Part shown: positions 1-8,064 of the stretch, piece after piece | Layout of the letters: the number at the start of each line of letters is the position of its first letter | Position numbering within the stretch: the first letter of the stretch is position 1 | Assembly: GCA_947496705.1 (NCBI GenBank) | Contig: CANMDW010000004.1 | Span: 1 to 64,000, forward strand | Direction: 5' to 3' | From: an uncultured Aquimarina sp. | Lineage (GTDB): Bacteria > Bacteroidota > Bacteroidia > Flavobacteriales > Flavobacteriaceae | DNA: 64,000 nucleotides | Position numbers and translations under genes: made by a program | Notes under the pieces: generated by a model | Told to the model about the DNA's origin: nothing | What the model saw: only the letters and a program-made list of their open reading frames with translations | Databases searched by the model: none

Positions 1-360
1 TAAGTTAATAATTACAGTACAACAACAATCCTCCCCTTTAGGGGCTGGGGGTAATCAAAGGTATGAGGAATGAGAAATTATGAATTCTGAATTCAGAATT
101 ATGAGTTTTGAAAGCAGGAATACGAAAGTAGAAAATCCGGAAATTGCAGTGTCAGGAGTCGGATGACTGATGTGGATATGGGAAACCGAAGGCAGAAGAC
201 CTAAGTTAATAATTACAGTACAACAACAATCCTCCCCTTTAGGGGCTGGGGGTAATCAAAGGTATGAGGAATGAGAAAAAATTATGAATTCAGAATTCAG
301 AATTATGAGTTTTGAAAGCAGGAATACGAAAGTAGAAATCCGCAAATCGCAGGGCAGGAA
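1..360. repeat. Two-copy direct repeat, about 160 bp, period about 201 bp
   Basis: Bases 1-160 and 202-360 are near-identical copies differing by a few substitutions and small indels. Each copy holds a CCCCTTTAGGGG-type palindrome followed by a G-rich tail (30-57 and 231-258) and an AATTCTGAATTC palindromic block (83-100 in copy 1, a variant in copy 2). No reading frame is convincing across 1-523, so I treat the whole stretch as non-coding repeat. Confidence 0.85.
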
Positions 361-523
361 GCCTGAAGTGAGAGCTAAAAAAATTGACATCAAGCATCAG
401 ACATCCAGAAGAGGCGTGAGGGATTGACACAGTAGGCAGCAGGCAAACATTTAACACATAATTATCACACTTAGCCCATAGTGGTTTATTGACTTCATTA
501 TGATAAATTTTTTCATGATGAAA

Positions 524-2179
524 TTACTTCAAATCTTTTCTCAGGATCTTCCCTATATTGGTTTTGGGAAGTTCATCCCTAAACACAATATATCGTGGTA
601 CTTTATATCCCGTAAGATTCTTTTTACAAAAATCCCTGATCTCATCTTCCGTTAGTGAAGCATCCTTTTTGACGATAAATGCCATGGGAGTTTCGTTGGT
701 TTTTTCATGTGGCACTCCTTTGACTCCAATTTCAAATACTTTGGGGTGTTTTGCTATCACATCCTCAATTTCTTTGGGGTACACATTAAACCCCGATACA
801 TTGATCATTTCCTTTTTGCGATCTACGAGGTAAAAAAATCCATTGATATCCATGGTAGCAATATCGCCGGTACGCAGATAATCATTAAAAAACACTTCTT
901 TGGTCTCTTTTTCATTGTTCCAATACCCTTTCATCACCTGCGGCCCTTTTACACAAAGTTCCCCCTCTGTGTTTGGAGGCAGTTGATTTCCCTGGTCATC
1001 ACAAATAATCACGTCTGTGCTTGGTAAGGGAACACCAATAGTACCGATACGATCCTCTCCGTCAAAAGGATGAATGCAAACCACAGGAGAACATTCGGTC
1101 AATCCATACCCTTCCATCAGCAACTCATCGGTAAGTTCTCTCCATTTCTCTGCAACAGGTCTTAGTACCGCCATGCCTCCTCCAATACTTAGTTTCAACC
1201 TGCTGAAATCAATTTTAGTAAAATCCTTATGATTCATCATACCATTAAACAAGGTATTAACACCGGTAAAAAGAGAGATGGGTTTTTTACGCATTTCCTT
1301 AATAAAAGCAGACATGTCTCTTGGATTCGTAATGAGGACATTTTCGGTGCCATAGATAAAAAACGTAATAAAATTTACGGTCATCGCAAAAATATGATAC
1401 AGCGGTAAAGCGGTGGCCACCACTTCTTGTCCCTCTACCATAAGTCTTTTGAGCCAAACCCGGTGCTGTTCGGCATTGGCCAGCATATTACTATGAGTTA
1501 AAATCGCTCCTTTTGAAACCCCGGTAGTCCCGCCGGTATATTGAAGAAAGGCAATATCCTCGGGAGTAAGTGATGGGAAATGAACGTTTTGGTGAGTTGC
1601 CCGAATCGTAGTTTTAAATGGTATTACATTTGGCAGCCTATATGCTGGTACCATCTTTTTTATATGTTTTACCACAAGATTAGTAATGCCACCTTTCAAA
1701 ACACCAAGCATATCGCCAATTTGTGCAACAATAATATGTTTCAATTCGGGAAGATCGGGTAGTATTTCTTCAAGCTTAGATGCAAAATTAGTTAGGATGA
1801 CAATGGCCTTTATGTCTGCATCTTTAAACTGATGTTTCATCTCTCGAGCGGTATACAACGGATTTGTATTTACAATCGTAAGTCCGGCACGTAGGGCCCC
1901 AATAATACATATTGGATATTGCAATAGATTTGGCATTTGCAATGCGATCTTGTCTCCTTTTTGCAATTTGAGCTCATGCAACAAAAAACCGGCAAAGTTT
2001 GCCGATAAAGTATCCAGTTGTTTAAAACTCATAGAAACCCCCATATTTACAAAGGCAGTTTTGTTGGGGTATTTCTTCAATATATTGTCGAATAACCCGG
2101 GCAAAGAATCAAAAAGATGGTCATCGATCTGATCCGGAACTCCTTCTTCGTAATGCTCAAACCAGGGGCGTTTTTTCAT
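524..2179 (-). CDS. fadD: Long-chain fatty acid-CoA ligase (AMP-forming)
   Basis: This 551-residue ANL-superfamily enzyme would activate fatty acids with ATP and CoA through an acyl-AMP intermediate, feeding beta-oxidation or lipid synthesis in the cytoplasm. The AMP-binding P-loop YTGGTTGVSKG is near residue 215. The motifs GYGLTECSP and YLRTGDIA are also visible, and the C-terminal catalytic lysine lies in TNIGKILRKDL. The length fits FadD. I chose the ATG at 2179 because MKKRPWFEHYEEGVP is the usual family N-terminus and AAGGATC lies just upstream. The frame runs open to 2302, but the extra 41 residues look like untranslated leader. The gene stands alone. Confidence 0.93.
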   Translation of the reverse strand: MKKRPWFEHYEEGVPDQIDDHLFDSLPGLFDNILKKYPNKTAFVNMGVSMSFKQLDTLSANFAGFLLHELKLQKGDKIALQMPNLLQYPICIIGALRAGLTIVNTNPLYTAREMKHQFKDADIKAIVILTNFASKLEEILPDLPELKHIIVAQIGDMLGVLKGGITNLVVKHIKKMVPAYRLPNVIPFKTTIRATHQNVHFPSLTPEDIAFLQYTGGTTGVSKGAILTHSNMLANAEQHRVWLKRLMVEGQEVVATALPLYHIFAMTVNFITFFIYGTENVLITNPRDMSAFIKEMRKKPISLFTGVNTLFNGMMNHKDFTKIDFSRLKLSIGGGMAVLRPVAEKWRELTDELLMEGYGLTECSPVVCIHPFDGEDRIGTIGVPLPSTDVIICDDQGNQLPPNTEGELCVKGPQVMKGYWNNEKETKEVFFNDYLRTGDIATMDINGFFYLVDRKKEMINVSGFNVYPKEIEDVIAKHPKVFEIGVKGVPHEKTNETPMAFIVKKDASLTEDEIRDFCKKNLTGYKVPRYIVFRDELPKTNIGKILRKDLK

Positions 2180-2714
2180 GTTGTGATCCTTATAATGCAT
2201 TATTGTTAAAGATATAAAATTTATTAATGAAATTCTGGTTTGAAAAATCGTATAGCAATAGAACTGTCCGGCAGGTGTGTTCAAAATAGGCGGTTGAACC
2301 ATGCTTGCAGCTTGATGGGCTGTCTCCGTTTTCTAGTGAGAGTTCAATAAGAACTATGATATATGTAAAATAGTTAACAATAACACTCTATAAAGAGGTT
2401 TTGTTTAGAGCATAGTAACATTTTTGAGATGATTTTGCCTGTTTGAGGTGAACTATGGTGAACTATGGTGAACTATAGGTGAAGATAACATGAAGTAAAG
2501 GTGAAGGAAAGGTGGAATAGTTATTGAGTTATGAGTTCAGAGTTAGGGAGCTCTAGTTTTGACTATAACCATATAGGGTTATGTCATTTATATCTTGTCC
2601 TAAAATAGGTTTACACAAAAATTGAAGAAATTGAAACCAATGATCCCGATTACATCATGGTTAAGTTCTTTATGTATATATAATCTGGGTTAAAATGACT
2701 TTTTATTTGAAAGC
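2180..2714. other. Intergenic spacer with a short decamer tandem repeat
   Basis: No coding frame is supported here. The stretch includes the leader of the acyl-CoA ligase gene and three tandem copies of GGTGAACTAT at 2447-2476, followed by looser GGTGAA variants to about 2515. A GAGTTATGAGTTCAGAGTT-like block near 2527 resembles the low-complexity AATTCTGAATTC sequences seen in other spacers of the window. Confidence 0.6.
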
Positions 2715-3248
2715 CTATCTCAAAATTTCATAAAGCACGCAATTCTTTAATCGCTCGTCATCCAATAATTTAGGGTGCTCAAAGGTTTTGATACGCTGCA
2801 TCCCGATCTTTTTCATGATCAGTTCTGATTTTATATTTACCTCTGGTGCTACCGAATAGATTTTCTCCAGGTCAATTTGGTGAAACCCAAAATTGAGGCA
2901 GGCTTTAGCACCTTCGGTGGCGTAGCCCTTGTTCCAGATACTTTTTTTAAGTCGCCACCCTATGTCGACAAAAGAACCTAATTCATTGAGATAGGTTTGT
3001 TCACACAGGCCAATAAAGCCTATAAATTCATTATTTTCTAAAAGATCTACAGCAAAGTAACAGAATCCTTTTGCAGCAAACATTTCCTGCATCCTCAAAA
3101 TAAAATCCAGAGTATCTTGTTTTGAAGGTTTAAAAGGGAAGAATTCCATTACATCATCATCATTGTTGATTTCTGTGAGGAGGTCTGCATCATTAGAGAT
3201 CCAGTTACGGAATCCTAGTCTTCGGGATTGGAATATATATTTTGGCAT
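2715..3248 (-). CDS. GNAT family N-acetyltransferase (RimJ/RimL type)
   Basis: A 177-residue single-domain GNAT acetyltransferase that would use acetyl-CoA. The start SRRLGFRNWISNDADLL and the central block WNKGYATEGAKACLNFGF (acetyl-CoA-binding region) are typical of the RimJ/RimL-like Acetyltransf_3 family. This family acetylates protein N-termini or small molecules, and the sequence does not show which. It ends a short leftward pair with the lipoprotein gene 26 bases upstream, but no functional link is evident. Confidence 0.85.
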   Translation of the reverse strand: MPKYIFQSRRLGFRNWISNDADLLTEINNDDDVMEFFPFKPSKQDTLDFILRMQEMFAAKGFCYFAVDLLENNEFIGFIGLCEQTYLNELGSFVDIGWRLKKSIWNKGYATEGAKACLNFGFHQIDLEKIYSVAPEVNIKSELIMKKIGMQRIKTFEHPKLLDDERLKNCVLYEILR

Positions 3249-3274
3249 TGCATCTAGTTTATATAGGATCTTTT

Positions 3275-4831
3275 CTAGTGCCCTTTAATAATCACAGCAG
3301 TTTCATAAGCTCCAATATCGGGAGCATCCATACTTCTGGTTCTTCCTAAAATATCAACTCCCGATCCTGGAATAGTGGCTTTACCATTTGCAGCAGAGTT
3401 GCCAAAAATACCCAGCTTATTTTCAGAGGGATTTTCAAAACCAGGGTCTTCATTCAGAATACTGTTTTCAAACAAGGAGGTGTTGGAAAAATCGTATAAA
3501 GGATTGTCAACAAACTGCTCATTAAAATCGTCAAAACGTATCAAACAGTTCTTAAAATTATAATTAAAGGCGGTGCCGTCGATTTTACTAAATAGTAGTT
3601 CGATCTGCTGATCACCATAGATAATACAGTCGGTAAAATTAGCTTCGAGCAAATCGGCGATCACCACTTCGGTGTCACTCACCTGCAGATTATTATCAAT
3701 TAATACAGCTGGAAACTCTCTGAATCCAGGTGTAAAACGCGTATAATTTGCAAATGTACAGTGATTAAAATTATAGGTTCCTCCCAAAGAACAGTTCAGG
3801 GATACTTGTCCCGAGTTATTAATCACCAGGTTTTCGCCGCTTACATTGCCGGTACGTGCCAAAAGACCAACATTAGAACTGTTATAAATTTGTGTGTTTA
3901 AAACTGTAAGCGTAGGATTGGCACCCCCATCATTAGATTCCATTAAGATTCCGACAGTTGCATTTTTTATAGTAGCGTGATTAATTATATGTCCCGTACT
4001 TCCGGCTGTAAGCCATATGGTTCCCCATTGTCCCGGGGTATCACTAAAACCAGGTTCTAATCGATCACTTTCAAAGATCACTTCGTTTTCCAGAAGTTTG
4101 AGGTCTGTGCTTACATCTCCATTTACGACCAAAGAAGCACCCTCTGCAGCGATAATCCCCGAATTTGCATGAAAATGTATTCTGGCACCTGCATCTATAG
4201 TGAGAGTTTTACCGGTAGGGATAGCAGCGTATCCATAGATTACATAAGGTTTCTCGTTGCTAAAGTTCAATGCAGTATCTTCCAGAAAAAAACCTTCAAT
4301 CCTGATTTCATTATTTTCTTCATCCAACCCAAGTAATAATGTTTCTACCTCACCGGTCATATTATCTCGTGAAGGGAATAAGAAAATAGCATCCTTTACC
4401 AGGGTCACCAGGTCAATATCCTGTTGGGATGCTCCATTGTCAAAAAGGATACGGTCTGTATACAAAAATTCTATATCGGCTGTTTGATCTGTGATATCCG
4501 TAGTTGTTTCTACAAAAACAAAAACACTGTCTTTGGCGAGCACCTGGATATTTTCAAAAGATGTACCAGGGATACCATCTACATTTAATCGGTAATTAGA
4601 GTTTTCTCCCCGTTCCAATCCAATAGTAGGAATCGTAAAGTCGTCATCGGTGCGGTTATATACTTTAAAGCTATAGGTACTGGAACCTATGTTGGTAAAA
4701 ACAGTGTCCAAAAACAAGGTGTCTACAGAAAATTCAAGATTTCCGCTACTGGGACCGGATTCAAAATCATCACGGCATGAACTCCAGAGGATAATTACAA
4801 TAAGCAGGAATAAAGTAGATAAATAACGCAT
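3275..4831 (-). CDS. Conserved lipoprotein with right-handed beta-helix-like repeats
   Basis: A 518-residue lipoprotein: the signal ends in LWSSC with the lipid-attachment cysteine at residue 19. Residues 30-130 look like a beta-sandwich (DTVFTNIGSSTYSFKVYN). The middle (about 200-460) has a run of short strands typical of a pectin-lyase-like parallel beta-helix, for example IINHATIKNATVGILMES. The C-terminus has a DIGAYE motif common in Bacteroidota parallel-beta-helix proteins. This suggests a cell-surface or periplasmic protein, possibly binding polysaccharide. No catalytic residues can be assigned. It is monocistronic or pairs with the downstream acetyltransferase gene. Confidence 0.75.
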   Translation of the reverse strand: MRYLSTLFLLIVIILWSSCRDDFESGPSSGNLEFSVDTLFLDTVFTNIGSSTYSFKVYNRTDDDFTIPTIGLERGENSNYRLNVDGIPGTSFENIQVLAKDSVFVFVETTTDITDQTADIEFLYTDRILFDNGASQQDIDLVTLVKDAIFLFPSRDNMTGEVETLLLGLDEENNEIRIEGFFLEDTALNFSNEKPYVIYGYAAIPTGKTLTIDAGARIHFHANSGIIAAEGASLVVNGDVSTDLKLLENEVIFESDRLEPGFSDTPGQWGTIWLTAGSTGHIINHATIKNATVGILMESNDGGANPTLTVLNTQIYNSSNVGLLARTGNVSGENLVINNSGQVSLNCSLGGTYNFNHCTFANYTRFTPGFREFPAVLIDNNLQVSDTEVVIADLLEANFTDCIIYGDQQIELLFSKIDGTAFNYNFKNCLIRFDDFNEQFVDNPLYDFSNTSLFENSILNEDPGFENPSENKLGIFGNSAANGKATIPGSGVDILGRTRSMDAPDIGAYETAVIIKGH

Positions 4832-4851
4832 ATTTGGTTTAAAAAGTAATA

Positions 4852-5057
4852 GAACTCATCTTGAGTAGTTTTATGTAGGCGAAAAATGGTGCCTGTCTAA
4901 CTAATGCCAGGTAGACTTTTGTGCTCAGATGAAGACTTTTTTGAACTTCATAGCAGTGCTACGAGGTGAAAAAAAGACAAAATATGAGTGCAACCCACCT
5001 GCCGGTCGGGCAGGAATGACTATTTTGCAGGTAATAAATACTACTCAAGATGAGTTC
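4852..5057. repeat. MITE-like long palindromic element with 18-bp perfect terminal inverted repeats
   Basis: GAACTCATCTTGAGTAGT at 4852-4869 is matched exactly in inverted orientation at 5040-5057. The interior is itself an imperfect inverted repeat folding about a centre near 4956 (TAGCAGTGCTA), so the whole 206-bp unit could form one long hairpin. It contains a CCTGCC...GGCAGG mini-palindrome at 4998-5014. There is no open frame of note. It sits in the spacer between the beta-helix lipoprotein gene and lpdA; bases 5058-5304 hold the lpdA leader. Confidence 0.75.
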
Positions 5058-5304
5058 ATAAAGTATCGAGCTGCAAAGTAGCAAAGATTTTTTGTTTTTT
5101 GATATTTATTTCTCATTAACTCATTGACTAATGTATAACTTTTACAGATGATCAATATTGCTTTTTTAATAAAAATTTGACAAGACCATAGGTACAGTAA
5201 GAAGCAAAACATTTGTACATTTGCTATTCCCGCCACATACAGAACTTGTTTCAGTATCTAGCGGGATCTTTTAATAATAAATACGCACAACATAATAATC
5301 TATT

Positions 5305-6711
5305 ATGAGTACATACGATGTAGCCATTATTGGCTCAGGACCTGGTGGATATGTGGCAGCTATTCGATGCGCACAACTAGGTATGAAAACCGCAATAATC
5401 GAAAAATATCCAACACTTGGAGGAACCTGTCTTAATGTGGGATGTATACCCAGTAAAGCCTTACTGGATTCTTCTCACCATTATGAGCATGCTGTAAAGC
5501 ATTTTGCAGATCATGGAATCGAGATCCCCGGTGATATAAAGATCAATCTTGAGAAAATGATTGCCCGTAAACAAGCAGTGGTAGATCAAACCTGTGATGG
5601 CGTTGCTTTTTTGATGAAAAAAAACAATATAGAGGTGTTTGAAGGAGTTGGTGCTTTTAAAGATGCCACACATATTGATATAACCAAAGCCGATGGTGCT
5701 GTAGTAACTATTGAAGCTAAAAATACCATTATTGCAACTGGATCTAAACCTTCTTCATTACCATTCATCAAGATTGATAAAAAACGAGTCATTACTTCAA
5801 CCGAGGCTTTAAAACTAAAAGAAGTGCCAAAACACCTTGTTATTATTGGAGGAGGGGTTATTGGATTAGAATTAGGACAAGTATATCGTCGTCTGGGGGC
5901 AGAAGTTTCTGTGGTAGAATATATGGATAGAATTATTCCCGGAATGGATAAAGCACTATCCAGAGAGCTGCAAAAGGTGATGAAAAAACAAGGAGTGAAG
6001 TTTTATACTTCGCACAAAGTGACCGAAGTAAAAGCTACAAACAAAGAAGTGACGGTTACTGCAGATGATAAAAAAGGAAATCCGGTAATATTCAAAGGAG
6101 ATTATTGCCTGGTTTCTGTGGGTCGTAGACCCTATACCGATGGGTTGAATGCGGAAGCCGCCGGAGTGAAATTCAATGATAGGGGACAAGTAGAGGTCAA
6201 TGATCATCTGCAAACCACTGCCCCTAATGTTTATGCCATTGGCGATGTGATAAAAGGGGCCATGTTGGCACATAAAGCTGAAGAAGAGGGTACTTTTGTT
6301 GCCGAGATCCTTGCTGGACAAAAACCACATATTGATTATAACCTGATTCCAGGAGTTGTATACACCTGGCCAGAGGTGGCTGCCGTTGGTAAAACCGAAG
6401 AAGAGTTGAAGGAAGCTGGAGTGAAGTATAAATCAGGACAATTTCCATTCAGAGCATTAGGAAGATCCCGTGCCAGTGGTGATCTCGATGGGTTTGTAAA
6501 AATCCTGGCCGATGAAATGACCGATGAGGTACTGGGAGTGCATATGATTGGTGCCCGTTGCGCAGATCTTATTGCTGAAGCCGTAACAGCTATGGAGTTT
6601 AGAGCATCTGCCGAAGATATCTCTCGTATGTCTCATGCACATCCTACTTTTACTGAAGCTGTAAAAGAAGCGGCTTTGGCAGCTACCGATAATAGGGCAT
6701 TGCATGTTTAG
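5305..6711 (+). CDS. lpdA: Dihydrolipoyl dehydrogenase (E3 component)
   Basis: This 468-residue FAD enzyme re-oxidises dihydrolipoamide on 2-oxo acid dehydrogenase complexes and the glycine cleavage system, passing electrons to NAD. The N-terminal FAD site GSGPGG is at residues 11-16. The redox-active disulfide lies in GGTCLNVGCIPSK (C42 and C47), the NAD-binding GGGVIGLE is near 180, and the C-terminal catalytic HAHPTFTEA carries the active-site histidine. Length matches the family. It stands alone and is closed by a strong terminator, so it is probably a monocistronic E3 shared by several complexes. Confidence 0.97.
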   Translation: MSTYDVAIIGSGPGGYVAAIRCAQLGMKTAIIEKYPTLGGTCLNVGCIPSKALLDSSHHYEHAVKHFADHGIEIPGDIKINLEKMIARKQAVVDQTCDGVAFLMKKNNIEVFEGVGAFKDATHIDITKADGAVVTIEAKNTIIATGSKPSSLPFIKIDKKRVITSTEALKLKEVPKHLVIIGGGVIGLELGQVYRRLGAEVSVVEYMDRIIPGMDKALSRELQKVMKKQGVKFYTSHKVTEVKATNKEVTVTADDKKGNPVIFKGDYCLVSVGRRPYTDGLNAEAAGVKFNDRGQVEVNDHLQTTAPNVYAIGDVIKGAMLAHKAEEEGTFVAEILAGQKPHIDYNLIPGVVYTWPEVAAVGKTEEELKEAGVKYKSGQFPFRALGRSRASGDLDGFVKILADEMTDEVLGVHMIGARCADLIAEAVTAMEFRASAEDISRMSHAHPTFTEAVKEAALAATDNRALHV

Positions 6712-6721
6712 AAAATAGACG

Positions 6722-6763
6722 AAGACCCCAAAGGTTTCAAAAACCTTTGGGGTCTTTTTTTAT
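6722..6763 (+). terminator. Rho-independent terminator of lpdA
   Basis: A perfect 16-bp stem (AAGACCCCAAAGGTTT at 6722-6737 with its complement at 6741-6756) with a three-base loop is followed by a T-run. It lies ten bases after the lpdA stop codon. Confidence 0.93.
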
Positions 6764-7291
6764 ATTCCCTGCACTTTCTTAATACTTCCTTTATAACTTC
6801 TACGATACCTGCTATCTTATCCCCAATGTCATTTAGCCATTTTTATTTACTCCCCCTCCTGTGGGAGAGGGTTGGCCTGCCGACAAAACAGGCTCGATTT
6901 GGGAATGGGATACACCAAATTAAACCTAAAATATTTGTGTATACAATAAGCTATACGGAAGAGGAAAAATTTGACGAAATCACTTCACTATTAACATTGC
7001 ACTCATACACATCGTATAAAACTAGCTCATGGGTACGATCCAGGCATCCAGTACCCCCTCTTTTATTGACCTCTGGCATGATAATCTTTACCGCCGATCA
7101 ATTTTCCTTTCGCGAGTGGTATGGATACCAGAGCGCACGATGAGGTACCCTGCGCGCTGACCCATAAAAGCAACGCGCGTAGCAGGGTATGTTACGCGCG
7201 CATATAGAAAGGTAACGCGCGGAGGGAGGTGAGCCAAGCGCGTTAAGCGCGACCCTTTCTCCATCGCGCGGGCCGGTCATATCAAAGTTTT
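6764..7291. other. Spacer with a CGCG-rich, hairpin-prone block
   Basis: No gene is supported. A REP-like palindrome with tail is at 6850-6875. Bases 7131-7280 differ sharply from the surroundings: they contain about ten GCGC or CGCG tetramers in an otherwise AT-rich genome. They can fold into two consecutive stems, TACCCTGCGCGC with GCGCGTAGCAGGGTA (7146-7189) and AAAGGTAACGCGC with GCGCGACCCTTT (7208-7258). Open frames of 60-105 codons overlap the block, but their products look like chance translations. Confidence 0.55.
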
Positions 7292-7531
7292 TTATTTTTT
7301 ATGAGACCCGTCACAATAGGGTGGGTTGCCAGTTTGCTTACAGGTGCATAAATAGGCTTCTTTGGCTTCAACTACACTGAAGATCACTGGATTTGTACCT
7401 CCTTCTTTTTTATGATTACCATTACAGAAAGGTTGATCGGCACTATGCCCACAACTGCACCAAGCATAGTTTTTATCGGCTTCCAGTTGGCAGGCAATAG
7501 GAGCCTCACCACCTCTGATATTATTTTCCAT
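7292..7531 (-). CDS. CDGSH iron-sulfur domain protein (MitoNEET-like)
   Basis: A 79-residue protein with two CDGSH-type motifs: CSCGHSADQPFCNGNH and CTCKQTGNPPYCDGSH. Each provides the Cys-Cys-Cys-His ligand set of a labile [2Fe-2S] cluster. Tandem-CDGSH bacterial proteins are small cytoplasmic Fe-S or electron-transfer proteins whose partners are mostly unknown. The start is the ATG at 7531. The frame extends only to a TTG at 7564, which would add a lysine-rich leader not expected in the family. It is a single gene with no operon partner. Confidence 0.9.
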   Translation of the reverse strand: MENNIRGGEAPIACQLEADKNYAWCSCGHSADQPFCNGNHKKEGGTNPVIFSVVEAKEAYLCTCKQTGNPPYCDGSHKK

Positions 7532-7694
7532 AGATTTGATTTTTTGTTTCTTTAAAATTATCAAATCCTAAGTTAAGATTGGTTTTAAATTGAATATACG
7601 CAATAATCGTCTTTTTGTGTTGGTTTTAAGAGTAGAACTAGATTATTTGAAGTACTTTTATAAAGAGAAAAAGTTCTTTACATAAAATTCTTCA

Positions 7695-7875
7695 TCAACC
7701 GATATAGGTTTTACTTAACTGTGAATTAATAGGGAATCGTGTGAAAATCGCGAGCTGTCGCGCAACTGTAAGTAACTATATAGTTTTTATCAATTAGAAT
7801 CCACTGCTCTGATATAATAGAGTGGGAAGGAAGATAAAAATGTTACAAGCCAGGAGACCTGCCTACTATCGAATT
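7695..7875 (+). ncRNA. Cobalamin (adenosyl/methylcobalamin) riboswitch upstream of metE
   Basis: The conserved core is readable. GGGAATCGTGTGAAAATCGCGAGCTGTCGCGCAACTGTAAG-like bases at 7731-7772 match the family consensus. The B12 box AGCCAGGAGACCTGCC is at 7848-7863, with a variable arm between. The boundaries are approximate. Cobalamin riboswitches upstream of metE switch off the B12-independent methionine synthase when B12 is present, which implies that a B12-dependent MetH exists elsewhere in this genome. Confidence 0.92.
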
Positions 7876-7911
7876 GACTATGCTTTCGCGGTTCGAAGTT
7901 TAAGTTAAGTT

Positions 7912-7993
7912 TGATGCCTTTGGCTATCACCTAAAAGGATTACATCTTTTTAAAGTGATAATACTTTCTTATGGCATTATTTTAATTTTTTTT
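7912..7993 (+). terminator. Candidate expression-platform terminator of the metE riboswitch
   Basis: ATCACCTAAAAGGAT (7926-7940) pairs with ATCTTTTTAAAGTGAT (7944-7959). An outer TGCC/GGCA pairing (7914-7917 with 7973-7976) extends the stem, and a long U-run follows at 7979-7993. Its place between the aptamer and the metE start suggests B12-dependent transcription termination. The competing anti-terminator was not worked out. Confidence 0.6.
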
Positions 7994-7997
7994 TCAT

Positions 7998-8064
7998 CCA
8001 AAAGCGTATCGAGTTTATTATAAAGGATTTTAAGAGTTAATATTAATTTTTAAAATTTCAAACT
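7998..8064 (+). promoter_or_regulatory. metE leader between riboswitch terminator and start codon
   Basis: A 67-base A/T-rich leader after the U-run. It lacks a clear Shine-Dalgarno sequence, as is normal in Bacteroidota; translation control by the riboswitch is therefore less likely than termination. Confidence 0.4.

Noticed and set aside
2180..2302. N-terminal extension of the acyl-CoA ligase to 2302
   Set aside because: Family members begin near MKKRPWFE, and an AAGGATC ribosome-binding-like site lies before the ATG at 2179.
5045..5236. 63-codon leftward frame upstream of lpdA
   Set aside because: It lies within the lpdA leader and a MITE end, and its product has no recognisable features.
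6826..7280. Open frames of 60-105 codons around the CGCG-rich block
   Set aside because: Their translations look random, they overlap on both strands, and the sequence is explained by repeats and hairpins.
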